Shown: positions 9,054 to 18,254 of the stretch, in pieces | How positions within the stretch are numbered: position 1 is the stretch's first letter | Layout: each line of letters starts with the position of its first letter | From: Gammaproteobacteria bacterium | Lineage (GTDB): Bacteria > Pseudomonadota > Gammaproteobacteria > Pseudomonadales > Pseudohongiellaceae | Assembly: GCA_009844085.1 (NCBI GenBank) | Contig: VYCF01000024.1 | Coordinates: 124,001-188,000, forward strand | Length of the DNA: 64,000 nucleotides | Direction of reading: 5' to 3' | Made by a program: the position numbers and the translations under genes | The notes under the pieces: model-generated | Database searches by the model: none | Told to the model about the DNA's origin: nothing | What the model saw: the letters and a program-made list of their open reading frames with translations, nothing else

Positions 9054-10214
9054 TTAGTCCCGGGGCGGCTGGGACCTGCGCGAGTGAGCATCGATCGACA
9101 TGAGCAGGCCGAATCCGACAAAGAGGGCGATGATTGCCGTGCCGCCGCGGCTGATCAGCGGCAGCGGCAGTCCGATGACCGGCAGCAGCCCGACGACCAT
9201 GGCCATGTTCACGTACACATTGAAAAAGACGATCAATACGATGCCGCCGGCCAGCAGCCGCGCGAACATGTTGTGGGCATTGACGGCGATCAGCAGACCG
9301 CGCGCGAGCAGCAGCGCGTACAGGCCGATAAGCACGAGCGCGCCGGCCAGTCCGAATTCTTCGGCAATCACGGCGAAAATGAAGTCGGTATTCGATTCGG
9401 GGATGAAATCGAGCCTGGACTGGTCGCCTTCTCCGAAACCCTTGCCGTAGACACCGCCTGAACCGATGGCGATCTGCGACTGGATTATGTTGTAACCGGC
9501 CCCCGCGGGATCGGTATAGGGATTGATGAAACTCAAAATCCGGTTCTTCTGATGTTCCAGTGCGACAAAGACGTACCAGAGCGGAGAGGCCAGCAATACC
9601 AGCAAGCCCCCGGCGGCGACGAGTTTCAGGCTCATTCCCGCCAGCAGCAGGACGAAGAAGCCTGCCATGGCCACGAGCATCGCCGTGCCCATATCGTTCT
9701 GCAAAACGATCAAGGCGGTGGGAACCAGTACCAGCAGACCGGCGACTATGATCTGCCAGAGCCGCGGCGGCAACGGCCGGCTGGAAAGATACCAGGCAAG
9801 CACGGCGGGCACGATGATTTTCATCAGTTCCGAAGGCTGGAAGCTGGGCAAGCCCGGCAGGTCGAGCCAGCTGCGCGCGCCATTGGCTTCTACCCCGATC
9901 CACAATACAAGCCCGAGCAGCGCCAGACCTCCGAGATAGACATACATGGTCACGCGACGAACCAGGCGCATTTCGAATTGCGCGACGGTCAGCATCGCAA
10001 TTACGCCCAATCCGACGATAAACGCCTGGCGCCGGATCAGCCCGCTATCGCCGTCCGAAGCGCTGTACAAGGCCGCGAGTCCGAAACAGCAAAGCGACAA
10101 CACCAGAACGAGGAGGGAGAAATCGATCTTGATGGCGGCGAGCCAGCGCATGGTCCTTACGGCGGGCCGCAGTTGCGGACCTCCTGCAACCTGGCTGTAG
10201 TCCCGGCTATTCAT
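9054..10214 (-). CDS. mrdB: rod-shape SEDS peptidoglycan polymerase RodA
   Basis: RodA polymerises glycan strands during lateral wall growth, with PBP2 as its transpeptidase partner. The 386-residue protein has about ten membrane helices and the SEDS hallmarks PAVLAWYLS, NDMGTA and SNTDFIFAVIAEEFG. It overlaps the mrdA stop by eight bases, so partner proteins are made together. The hydrophilic N-terminal extension of about 25 residues before the first helix is usual. Confidence 0.97.
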   Translation of the reverse strand: MNSRDYSQVAGGPQLRPAVRTMRWLAAIKIDFSLLVLVLSLCCFGLAALYSASDGDSGLIRRQAFIVGLGVIAMLTVAQFEMRLVRRVTMYVYLGGLALLGLVLWIGVEANGARSWLDLPGLPSFQPSELMKIIVPAVLAWYLSSRPLPPRLWQIIVAGLLVLVPTALIVLQNDMGTAMLVAMAGFFVLLLAGMSLKLVAAGGLLVLLASPLWYVFVALEHQKNRILSFINPYTDPAGAGYNIIQSQIAIGSGGVYGKGFGEGDQSRLDFIPESNTDFIFAVIAEEFGLAGALVLIGLYALLLARGLLIAVNAHNMFARLLAGGIVLIVFFNVYVNMAMVVGLLPVIGLPLPLISRGGTAIIALFVGFGLLMSIDAHSRRSQPPRD

Positions 10215-12213
10215 CGATCGCGGCGACCTCGGACGGCGTGCGGGGCAACGGATCCCTCAACGGAGCCGGTTCCGGCTCGGGCTCTATCGTCAGATCGAGT
10301 TGCAGGATATCGAGCAGCCAGGCATCGGTGATCCGCTTTGCTACAGGACCGGCTACGGTGCTGCCGTGTTCGCCGTTCTCGACGAATACCGCGAGCGCGA
10401 TCCGGGGCTCGATTTGCGGATGTCCGGCGGGAGCGAATGCAATGAACAACGCGTGATCCTTGTTCTGGTCGGATACCTGAATCTCCGCACTCGAACGGAT
10501 GTTCTGACTGATGCCGACCACCTGCGCCGTGCCGGTCTTGCCGGCGATCCGGTAAGTCATGTCGGGATCGGCCCTGGCGATGGCTTCATAGGCGGTGCCA
10601 TAATCCCTGAAGACGTTCGAAAAAGGCCGATGCACGACCATGGTCATCGCGTCACGGATATAGCGCCAATAGTCCGGGTCTTCCAGCACCACGTCGGACG
10701 CCGGGATTTCCTCCTCGAAGCGATACGGTTCGCCGTTGACGCTTTTCAGCATGCGCGGCCTGACCATGCGGCCTTCGTTGGCGATCAGCGACGCCGCGGT
10801 GGCAAGTTGCAGGGGAGTTGCCAGCATGTAGCCCTGGCCGATCGAGGAATTGATCGTATCGCCGGGATACCAGGGTTCTCCCAGCGTCTCCAGCTTCCAG
10901 TCCCGGGACGGCAATACGGCTGAACGGGCGTAGGAGATATCGAACGTCAGATTGCCGCCGAAGCCGAAGAGCGACATGAAATCGTGCATGTCGTCGATGC
11001 CCATGCGATGGCCGAGGTCATAGAAAAAAGTATCGCTGGACTGGTAGATAGCCCTGCGCAGATTGGTTATGCCATGACCGCCGCCGATGGCCGTGCGCAT
11101 TGTGTAGTTGTTCCAGCGATAGGAAACGCCGGGCAGTTGGAAATAACCGGGATCGTCGATCGTGAATTCATAATCCAACAGTCCCAGGTGCAGCCCCGCC
11201 AATCCGAGGAAAGGCTTGACGGTCGAACCCGGCGGGTAGGGACTGATGCTGCGGTCAATGAATGGCTTGTTGACATTATCGTCGGCCAATGCGTCGTAGT
11301 CCTTGCTGCTTATGCCCGTAACGAACAGGTTCGGGTCGAATCCGGGCTTGCTGACCATGGCCAGGATACCGCCGGTTTCGGGCTCGATCGCGACCACGGC
11401 GCCGCGATAGTTTCCGAGCGCTTCTTCGGCCGCCATCTGCAGGCGATGATCGAGATGCAGGGCGATATCATTACCGGCGGTCGCCTCGGTGCTTTCCAGC
11501 ACCCGCATCACCCTGCCCCGATTGTTCTTTTCCACGGTTTCGTAGCCGACCTGGCCGTGAAGCAGATGTTCGTAGGTTCGCTCCACTCCGGTCTTGCCGA
11601 TGTGCGTCGTGCCGCCGTAATTCTCGAATTCGGTTTCGTCGAGGGCGTCGAGTTCCTGCTGATTGATATGCGAGACATAGCCCACGGAATGCGCCGTAAG
11701 CGAATCGAAGGGGTAATGCCGCATGAGTTGCGGCTCCATGCTTACACCGGGCATGCGGTGGTTGTTGACCGCGACCCGGTATTTCTCCTCTTCGGTCAGC
11801 ACATAGCGCAATGGCACCGAAGAGTACGGCACCCGGCTGCGCCGCAACTGGTTTTCGAAGGTTTCGAGGTCGCTGTCGCTAAGTTCTACCAGGCCCGAGA
11901 GGTAGTCCAGGGTAGCCGCGAGATCGTTCACTTCCTCCGGAACCAGGGTCAGGTTGTAGACCGGCAGATTGTCCGCCAGCAAAGTTCCCGAACGATCGTA
12001 GATCACGCCCCGTTGCGGCGGGACATATTGCACGTGCAGCCGATTGCCGTCCGAGCGCGCCGAGAAATACTCGTATTGCACGACTTGCAGGTTCACCAGC
12101 TTGCCGACAAGGGTGGCGAGCAGCAGGAAAATTACGGAACTCGCCAGCACGACGCGCCGGTTGAACAGCCGGCGCTCGGCTTCGTGGTCCCGAAAATGCC
12201 ATCTGCCTGTCAT
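10207..12213 (-). CDS. mrdA: penicillin-binding protein 2 (transpeptidase)
   Basis: This 668-residue bitopic membrane protein cross-links the wall made by RodA. It has one N-terminal helix (residues about 20-42), a dimerisation or pedestal region (QRGVIYDRSG) and a transpeptidase domain with STVK (SxxK), SSD (SxN) and KTGTAQ. It has a good ribosome-binding site, GGGAGACGG, ending a few bases before the ATG. The 99 bases upstream to rsfS contain no gene; rlmH, which usually sits there, is missing. Confidence 0.97.
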   Translation of the reverse strand: MTGRWHFRDHEAERRLFNRRVVLASSVIFLLLATLVGKLVNLQVVQYEYFSARSDGNRLHVQYVPPQRGVIYDRSGTLLADNLPVYNLTLVPEEVNDLAATLDYLSGLVELSDSDLETFENQLRRSRVPYSSVPLRYVLTEEEKYRVAVNNHRMPGVSMEPQLMRHYPFDSLTAHSVGYVSHINQQELDALDETEFENYGGTTHIGKTGVERTYEHLLHGQVGYETVEKNNRGRVMRVLESTEATAGNDIALHLDHRLQMAAEEALGNYRGAVVAIEPETGGILAMVSKPGFDPNLFVTGISSKDYDALADDNVNKPFIDRSISPYPPGSTVKPFLGLAGLHLGLLDYEFTIDDPGYFQLPGVSYRWNNYTMRTAIGGGHGITNLRRAIYQSSDTFFYDLGHRMGIDDMHDFMSLFGFGGNLTFDISYARSAVLPSRDWKLETLGEPWYPGDTINSSIGQGYMLATPLQLATAASLIANEGRMVRPRMLKSVNGEPYRFEEEIPASDVVLEDPDYWRYIRDAMTMVVHRPFSNVFRDYGTAYEAIARADPDMTYRIAGKTGTAQVVGISQNIRSSAEIQVSDQNKDHALFIAFAPAGHPQIEPRIALAVFVENGEHGSTVAGPVAKRITDAWLLDILQLDLTIEPEPEPAPLRDPLPRTPSEVAAIDE

Positions 12214-12312
12214 TCGCCGTCTCCCGGCGCGGCGCGGTCATTGCGCGACATTCTTTGGATTATTCCTGCCATTGTACATCTTTGCCGTAAATCTTCCTTG
12301 TCCTGCGGGGTT

Positions 12313-12666
12313 TCAGGCATTGCTCGCGGGTTTCAGGCTCCACAGTTCTTCGAGATCGTACATGGCGCGAATCCTGTCCAGCATGATGTGCACCACCACC
12401 GCTCCCAGATCCACCAGCACCCATTCCGCTGCCGGAAGTCCTTCGACTCCGGTGACTTGCAGGCCCTGTTCCTTCATTTTTTCGACGACTTCGTCGGCGA
12501 GGGATTTGGTATGAATGCGGGAAGTTCCCGTGGCTATGATCATGTAATCGGTGATCGTGGTCAGTTTCTCCACGTTGATGCAACTGATCGACTGACCTTT
12601 CAGATCTCCCAATATGTTTTCGACGCGCCGGGCCAGTTGTTTGCTGCTCAGACTATGCGCCGTCAT
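12313..12666 (-). CDS. rsfS: ribosomal silencing factor RsfS
   Basis: RsfS binds uL14 on the 50S subunit and blocks subunit joining under nutrient limitation. The 117 residues cover the whole Iojap/RsfS domain, with the characteristic TDYMIIATGTSRIH and EGLPAAEWVLVDLG. The ATG overlaps the nadD stop by four bases (ATGA), the usual arrangement. Confidence 0.96.
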   Translation of the reverse strand: MTAHSLSSKQLARRVENILGDLKGQSISCINVEKLTTITDYMIIATGTSRIHTKSLADEVVEKMKEQGLQVTGVEGLPAAEWVLVDLGAVVVHIMLDRIRAMYDLEELWSLKPASNA

Positions 12667-13298
12667 GACATTCCCGCACGATAGAGTCCATTTTCCCTTA
12701 CATAAGCCAGTACCGCGGCGGGCAGCGGCGCTTCCCGGTCCCGGGCAAGCAATTCGCGCGCGGCGGAAGACGATATGTCGAGCCGTGGTTCTTCCGTCAG
12801 CAGCACGTTGCCCCGGCTGCCCCCGAACAACTGTACCGGACCGGCGGTCATGACCCCGCCGAATCTGCCCGCCATATCGTAATCCATCGGCAGTTTTCCC
12901 CTGGCGATTACCAATATGTGGGCGAGTTCGAACAATCGCCCCGGATCGCGCCAGTCGGGCAATCCCAGAAAGGCATCCAGCCCCAGTACGAGCACGAGCG
13001 CGGCCCGCGGCAGGCGTTCGCGAATTCGCTCAAGCGTCCGCGCCGTGTAGGACACGCCTCCCTGATCGATTTCGATGGAATCGACTTCCATGCGCGCTTC
13101 GCCGGCGCAGGCAAGCCGCAACATGTCGATCCGGCGTTCGGCGCCGCAGACCGGCGCTTCGCGATGATTGGGCAGATTGCAGGGAACGAGCAGCAACCGG
13201 TCGAGGCGCAGCAGTTCAAGCGCGTGGCGTGCTATCGCCATGTGCCCGTCGTGCACCGGGTCGAACATGCCGCCAAAGACTCCGACGCGTTCGCTCAT
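12663..13298 (-). CDS. nadD: nicotinate-nucleotide adenylyltransferase
   Basis: NadD makes nicotinate adenine dinucleotide in NAD synthesis. The nucleotidyltransferase signature [15 protein letters not shown] with the HxGH-type site (HDGH) is at residues 6-19, and [10 protein letters not shown] near the C-terminus matches the second conserved (ISSTxIR-like) element. The 211-residue length is normal. It overlaps both neighbours by four bases (proA upstream, rsfS downstream). Confidence 0.96.
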   Translation of the reverse strand: MSERVGVFGGMFDPVHDGHMAIARHALELLRLDRLLLVPCNLPNHREAPVCGAERRIDMLRLACAGEARMEVDSIEIDQGGVSYTARTLERIRERLPRAALVLVLGLDAFLGLPDWRDPGRLFELAHILVIARGKLPMDYDMAGRFGGVMTAGPVQLFGGSRGNVLLTEEPRLDISSSAARELLARDREAPLPAAVLAYVRENGLYRAGMS

Positions 13299-14554
13299 TG
13301 CCTGATATGGCCGTCTCCGAGTACGACGAATTTCTGTGAAGTGAGACCTTCGAGTCCGACCGGCCCGCGGGCGTGCAACTTGTCGGTGGAAATGCCGATT
13401 TCCGCGCCGAGCCCGTATTCGAAGCCATCGGCGAAACGGGTCGAGGCGTTGACCATTACCGAACTCGAATCGACTTCCCTGAGAAAGCGCTGCGCCCGAT
13501 TGTGGTCTTCGGTCATGATCGAGTCAGTATGCTGCGAGCCGTATCGATTGATATGCCCGATCGCCTCGTCGAGCCCGTCGACCACGCGGATCGAGAGAAT
13601 CGGCGCGAGATACTCGGTGAGCCAGTCCTCTTCGGTGGCGGGCACGGCTTCGGGAACGATGCCGCGGGTCTCGCTACAGCCGCGCAACTCGACGCCCGAC
13701 TCGCCCAGAGCCCGCGCCACCTCCGGCAAAAACTCCCCGGCCACCGGACGCGCCACGAGCAGGGATTCAAGCGTACAGCAGGTGCCATAGCGCTGGGTCT
13801 TGGCATTGACAGCGACCGTGACCGACTTGGCGAGATCCGCCCGGTCGTCGACATACAGGTGGCAATTACCGTCGAGATGCTTGATCACCGGTACGCGCGA
13901 CTCCCGGCTGATGCGTTCGATCAGTCCCTTGCCGCCCCTGGGCACGATCACATCGACGAATTCCGGCATGGTGATCAGGCAGCCCACCGCTTCCCGGTCG
14001 GGACGGTCGAGCACCTGGATGACATGGGGATCGAGCCCGGCCTCCTCCAACCCCTTGCCGATACAGCCCGCAATAGCCTTGTTCGAATGCAGGGCCTCGG
14101 AACCGCCGCGCAAAATGGCCGCATTGCCTGACTTCAGGCACAGGCTCGCCGCCTCGCAGGTAACGTTCGGCCGCGACTCGTAAATGATGCCGATCACGCC
14201 CAGCGGCACGCGCATGCGCCCGACCTGGATTCCCGTCGGCCGATATTTCAGTCCGCTCACTTCGCCGATGGGGTCATCCAGCGCAGCCACCTGCCGCAAT
14301 CCTTCGATCATCCCGTCAATGCGCTTTGGCGTAAGCTCCAGACGATCCATCAGCGGCGCCGCCAAGCCTTTCTCGCCGCCCCGCTGCAAATCCCCGGCAT
14401 TCGCGCGTATCAATTCAGCGCGCCCCGCATCGATCGCTTCCGCGGTTGCAAGCAAGGCGCGATTCTTTTCCGCGGTGCCGGCCCGCGCAATCGCCGCCCC
14501 GGCCGCCCGCGCCCGCTGCCCTACTTCCCGCATATATTCCGCGATATCGCTCAT
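13295..14554 (-). CDS. proA: gamma-glutamyl phosphate reductase
   Basis: ProA reduces gamma-glutamyl phosphate to glutamate semialdehyde with NADPH in proline synthesis. The aldehyde-dehydrogenase fold is recognisable from [16 protein letters not shown], the catalytic cysteine region [11 protein letters not shown] and the C-terminal [11 protein letters not shown] take the ATG at 14554 (419 residues); the codon before it is TTG. A TATAAT lies 32-37 bases upstream. proB is not in the window. Confidence 0.97.
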   Translation of the reverse strand: MSDIAEYMREVGQRARAAGAAIARAGTAEKNRALLATAEAIDAGRAELIRANAGDLQRGGEKGLAAPLMDRLELTPKRIDGMIEGLRQVAALDDPIGEVSGLKYRPTGIQVGRMRVPLGVIGIIYESRPNVTCEAASLCLKSGNAAILRGGSEALHSNKAIAGCIGKGLEEAGLDPHVIQVLDRPDREAVGCLITMPEFVDVIVPRGGKGLIERISRESRVPVIKHLDGNCHLYVDDRADLAKSVTVAVNAKTQRYGTCCTLESLLVARPVAGEFLPEVARALGESGVELRGCSETRGIVPEAVPATEEDWLTEYLAPILSIRVVDGLDEAIGHINRYGSQHTDSIMTEDHNRAQRFLREVDSSSVMVNASTRFADGFEYGLGAEIGISTDKLHARGPVGLEGLTSQKFVVLGDGHIRQ

Positions 14555-14585
14555 CAAAATCTCTGCTCTGCGTCACAAGCGCCGA

Positions 14586-14591
14586 ATTATA
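14586..14591 (-). promoter_or_regulatory. candidate -10 box for the proA-nadD-rsfS run
   Basis: A perfect TATAAT on the minus strand lies in the divergent gap between proA and the NhaC gene. No good -35 hexamer is seen at 16-18 bases spacing, so the assignment is tentative. Confidence 0.4.
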
Positions 14592-14651
14592 ACTTGCTCG
14601 ACGTTTTGTGGCTGTGCCAGTATGCTTGTCGCTCGGAAATTGGACGGGCTT

Positions 14652-16130
14652 ATGAAGGAATCCGGTGATCCGGGCGCAGGCGGACGCCACGAGGCGACAC
14701 CATCGATTCTGCAGGCGCTGCTTCCCGTATTTACGCTGATCGCGCTGTTGTCGTTCTCGGTCTACCTTTATGGCGAAGACGCCAGTTCCGGTTCGAACCA
14801 GATTGCCCTGCTCATCGGCGCCGCCGTTGCCGCGGCTGTCGGCTGGCGCAACGGGATCGGCTGGCAGCAGATCGAGAACGCGATCGTTTCCGGCATTTCC
14901 ATCTCCCTCAAGCCGATCCTGATCCTGCTTTGCGTGGGACTGCTGATCGGCAGCTGGATCATGGCAGGCACCGTCCCCACCATGATCTATTACAGCCTGC
15001 TTATCCTTGATCCTTCGATTTTCTATCTCGCTTCCTGCCTGATCTGCGCCCTGATCGCCCTGAGCATCGGCAGTTCCTGGACCGTCGCCGGCACCGTCGG
15101 CATCGCGCTGATCGGCGCCGCGGCCGGCCTGGGATTGTCGCCGGCGATTACCGCCGGCGCCATCATCTCCGGCTCCTATTTCGGCGACAAGATGTCGCCC
15201 TTGTCTGAAACGACGAATCTGGCGCCGGCAGTGGCGGGGACCGATCTCTTCAGCCATATCGGCCATATGACCTGGACCGCGGTGCCGAGCATATGCATCG
15301 CCCTGCTGATCTATGCCCTCATCGGTCTCAATATCGAAAGCGGCGCGAGCGCGGACGATCTCGCGATCACCATGAATCTGCTCACCGAGAATTTCATGAT
15401 CTCGCCGGTGATGCTGTTACCCGTTCTCGTATTGCTGCTGATGGCCAACCGCAAATTGCCGCCGATTCCCACCATTCTCGCCGGCGGCGCGCTCGGCGTC
15501 GTGCTGGCCCTGCTGTTCCAGCGCCCGGCGATCCTCGCTCTGCCGGGCGATGCGCCGAACCTGTTCCTCGCCCTGGTCAAGGGCGTGTGGACTACTTCCT
15601 TCGACGGCTTCGTGCTGCAAAGCGGCAATGCCACGCTCGACGATCTCATGTCCCGGGGCGGCATGATTTCCATGTTGAACACGATCTGGCTCATTCTCTG
15701 CGCAATGATTTTCGGCGCTTCGATGGAGCGCGCGGGCCTGTTGCAGCGGCTGGTGGACTACGCGCTATCCTTCGTGCATAGCACCGGCAGCCTGATTGCC
15801 ACTACGATCGTGACCTGCATCGGCGCCAACATCATCACTTCGGACCAGTACATTTCCATCGTGCTGCCGGGGCGCATGTACAAGCTCGAATACCAGAGCC
15901 GCGATCTCGACGTGAAAAACCTCTCCCGCACGCTGGAGGATTCGGGCACGATCACTTCGCCGCTGGTGCCCTGGAATACTTGCGGCGCCTATATGAGCGG
16001 CACCCTCGGCGTAGCCACGCTCGCGTATTTTCCCTTCTGTTTCTTCAACATGATCTGTCCGGTGATCGCCGTCATCTACGGTTTCCTGAATTTCAAGATC
16101 GCTCCCGCGCTGGAACAGCAGACCGCCTGA
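14652..16130 (+). CDS. NhaC-type Na+/H+ antiporter
   Basis: The 492-residue membrane protein carries the NhaC family features: GSWIMAGTVPTMIYY, GSSWTVAGTVGIALIG, the SGSYFGDKMSPLSETTNLA segment that is diagnostic, and PWNTCGAYMSGTLG near the end. About eleven to twelve helices are present. NhaC carriers exchange Na+ for H+, in some species substrates such as malate or lactate. I chose the ATG at 14652 since a modest GGACGGG precedes it; another in-frame ATG is at 14622. It is transcribed divergently from proA and ends two bases from the convergent next gene. Confidence 0.92.
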   Translation: MKESGDPGAGGRHEATPSILQALLPVFTLIALLSFSVYLYGEDASSGSNQIALLIGAAVAAAVGWRNGIGWQQIENAIVSGISISLKPILILLCVGLLIGSWIMAGTVPTMIYYSLLILDPSIFYLASCLICALIALSIGSSWTVAGTVGIALIGAAAGLGLSPAITAGAIISGSYFGDKMSPLSETTNLAPAVAGTDLFSHIGHMTWTAVPSICIALLIYALIGLNIESGASADDLAITMNLLTENFMISPVMLLPVLVLLLMANRKLPPIPTILAGGALGVVLALLFQRPAILALPGDAPNLFLALVKGVWTTSFDGFVLQSGNATLDDLMSRGGMISMLNTIWLILCAMIFGASMERAGLLQRLVDYALSFVHSTGSLIATTIVTCIGANIITSDQYISIVLPGRMYKLEYQSRDLDVKNLSRTLEDSGTITSPLVPWNTCGAYMSGTLGVATLAYFPFCFFNMICPVIAVIYGFLNFKIAPALEQQTA

Positions 16131-16132
16131 AG

Positions 16133-17113
16133 TCACAACTGATTGCGCAGGATCAATTCTGCCGGATAGGGTTTCATGTACCAGGATTCCGCGATGTAGG
16201 GATGAGGGTGCTTGCGGAAGAAGTGATTGAGCAAGGTGATCGGAACGATTAGCGGCACCAGGCCCAGGCGATAGTCCTCAATGGTCCGTACGAGTTCCTG
16301 CCTGTCGTCGGCGGCCAGGTTTTTCTTCAGGTAGCCCATGATGTGTTGCAATACGTTGACGTGCCTGCCGCGGGTCGCGGTAATTTTCAGCACCGCCATG
16401 AGCCCCCGCAGATATTCGCCGGCGACCTGCTCCAGATCGGACTTGCCGGCGTCCGCGAGCAGCCGGCCGAGCGCGAGATATTGCGTCTGGTCGTGGCTCA
16501 TGACGATCAGTTTGTGGCGCGCATGGAATCGCGTCAGCGAAGCCGCGCTCAAACCGGCTTCAAGCAGGGCGAACCAGCGCCGTAGAACGAACACGCGCTG
16601 GATGAAGTTCTCGCGCAATACGGAATCGCCCAGGCGGCCTTCCTCCTCAACCGGCAGCCAGGGAAACTCCCGCATCAGGGCGTCGGCGAAAATGCCGCTG
16701 CCATCGCGCGCGGGCGTATCGCCGCGCCATACCCTGACCCGCTCCATGCCGCAACTGGGCGAGTCCTTTTTCAGGATGTAGCCGCATAGCCCCGCCACCC
16801 GGTCCCGCCTGCGGCCAACGGATTCCCGCAATGCCTGCGTGTGATCGATTGACGGGTCGTCAATTTGCACACAGCGGATTTCGCCGCGCTCCGCGCGCAC
16901 CAGCCGGATGGGTTTGCGCGGAATGCCGAGGCCGATCTCCACTTCCGGGCAAAATGGCCGGAATTCAAAATACTTGCCGAGAGTGCCGGTGATATACGAA
17001 TGCCGCTTGTGACCGCCGTCATAGCGAACCTGATCGCCGAGCAGGCAACTGCTTACGCCGACCGGAATCTTCGCCCCTGACGCGTCTTCCTCCTGGCTCA
17101 CATCGGGCTCCAT
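16133..17113 (-). CDS. DUF523 plus DUF1722 two-domain protein (YbgA-like)
   Basis: Residues about 15-160 form a DUF523 domain (PVGVSSCLLGDQVRYDGGH, CPEVEIGLG, KKDSPSCG, with conserved cysteines). Residues about 190-310 form a DUF1722 domain (HKLIVMSHDQ, LQHIMGYLKK, LIVPITLLNHFF). This fusion is widespread in Gammaproteobacteria, often near photolyase genes; biochemical roles proposed for the family concern thiouracil desulfuration (DUF523) but are not certain here. The start overlaps the end of the upstream MBL hydrolase gene by 16 bases, so the two are probably co-expressed. Confidence 0.88.
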   Translation of the reverse strand: MEPDVSQEEDASGAKIPVGVSSCLLGDQVRYDGGHKRHSYITGTLGKYFEFRPFCPEVEIGLGIPRKPIRLVRAERGEIRCVQIDDPSIDHTQALRESVGRRRDRVAGLCGYILKKDSPSCGMERVRVWRGDTPARDGSGIFADALMREFPWLPVEEEGRLGDSVLRENFIQRVFVLRRWFALLEAGLSAASLTRFHARHKLIVMSHDQTQYLALGRLLADAGKSDLEQVAGEYLRGLMAVLKITATRGRHVNVLQHIMGYLKKNLAADDRQELVRTIEDYRLGLVPLIVPITLLNHFFRKHPHPYIAESWYMKPYPAELILRNQL

Positions 17114-17952
17114 CGCTCTGCTTTCTCTCCCGTGCGGCGGCGCGCGCGCCCTTCGCGCTCGAGTTTCTCCAGATGCGCCAGCATGGTCCGCTCGGCCCAG
17201 CGATGCATGGACTTGTCGACATCATCGTAGACGACCACCACGAGCTCTTCCAGCGTACAGGTTCCAATACCTGCCAGACTGCGCTCGATCTTGCTTTCCC
17301 GGCGCATCCGATGCTCGACCAGCTTGCCGATTTCCGTATGCGGATCATGGATCAGATTGCCGTGGCCCGGCGCGAGATAACGCAGCGGCAATTGCTGCAA
17401 TTCTTCCAGGCTGTCGAGATAGTCGCTCATGTTGCCGTCCGGCGGCAGGATCACCGAAGTCGTGCCCTGTAACACGTGATCTCCCGTGAACAGCAACTGT
17501 TCTTCGCAAAGCAGAAAGCAGAAATGATTCGAAACGTGCCCCGGCGTGTGCAACATGCGGATCGTGTATTCGCCGCAATCGAGCAGATCCCCGTGACGCC
17601 ATTCGCGCCCGGGCGAAAAAGTCGGGTCATTGTAGCCATGCTCTGGCGCAGGCAGACCCACCATTTCGGCGCCCGTAACACGCTGCAACTCCGCCGCGCC
17701 GGGTGAATGATCGCCATGAGTATGAGTGGCCAGTATGTACTCAAGCTTGCGGTCGCCGATGGCCTCCAGAAAACTCCGCAGCTGGTCGCCGTCACGGGGA
17801 CCGGGATCAATCAGGCTAAGCCTCGATTCACCAATCAGATAACTGTTAGTACCCGGCCCCGTCATCGGCCCGGGATTGCGCCCGAGAATCCGCCAGACGG
17901 GCACCCGACTCTCGGAAATGCGTTCCGGAACACCGGCAACAGCAGTCTGCAT
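17098..17952 (-). CDS. MBL-fold hydrolase (LACTB2/ glyoxalase II-like)
   Basis: The 284-residue cytoplasmic protein has the metallo-beta-lactamase zinc motif THTHGDHSPG, a second His in HTPGHVSNHFC, Asp in TGDHVLQ and His in APGHGNLI, so both metal sites look complete. The PGPMTGPGTNSYLIG opening and a C-terminal winged-helix-like region resemble human LACTB2 and its bacterial homologues, some of which are ribonucleases. The substrate is unknown. It overlaps the DUF523/DUF1722 gene. Confidence 0.88.
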   Translation of the reverse strand: MQTAVAGVPERISESRVPVWRILGRNPGPMTGPGTNSYLIGESRLSLIDPGPRDGDQLRSFLEAIGDRKLEYILATHTHGDHSPGAAELQRVTGAEMVGLPAPEHGYNDPTFSPGREWRHGDLLDCGEYTIRMLHTPGHVSNHFCFLLCEEQLLFTGDHVLQGTTSVILPPDGNMSDYLDSLEELQQLPLRYLAPGHGNLIHDPHTEIGKLVEHRMRRESKIERSLAGIGTCTLEELVVVVYDDVDKSMHRWAERTMLAHLEKLEREGRARRRTGEKAERWSPM

Positions 17953-18015
17953 GACAATTTCCTGTTTCTTTAACGGTTAATGGGGTCAGCGACAAATTAT
18001 GACAAATTTTTTGTA

Positions 18016-18153
18016 TGCACTGCGTGAGTCGCCGTCGGGCTGTGGGAGATTCAGCGGGCGTCCCCGACATGGATGTCGGGGCCGAAGCCTACAGGGATGT
18101 ATTTACGGCGTCCGCTGAATCTCCCACAGCCCGACGGCGACGGATCGAAGCTA
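18016..18153 (-). repeat. palindromic intergenic element, copy 1
   Basis: A 30-bp perfect inverted repeat (18028-18057 with 18112-18141) encloses a 54-base middle holding two smaller hairpins: CCCCGACAT-GG-ATGTCGGGG at 18062-18081 and TACAGGGATGTA at 18090-18101. The outer edge sequences (TGCACTGCGTGAGTC and its far-side partner GGATCGAAGC) recur in three other copies. It is in reverse orientation to those copies. It sits in the 302-base divergent gap between the MBL hydrolase and serA genes, which holds no other obvious feature apart from an AT-rich stretch near 17985-18014. Confidence 0.9.
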
Positions 18154-18254
18154 CAGAACCCAACCACGCTGGCGTTTCGGAACGATCCGCGACATAATCG
18201 CGGCCCGCGCTCCGCCCCATTTTTCGGCAATATTTCAAACGGCAGGGAAACCAG

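Noticed and set aside
18015-18197. Short open frames in the palindromic elements (ending RRRRIEATEP-like)
   Set aside because: Similar short peptides arise from each copy only because the DNA repeat is conserved; no start signals, and arms vary.
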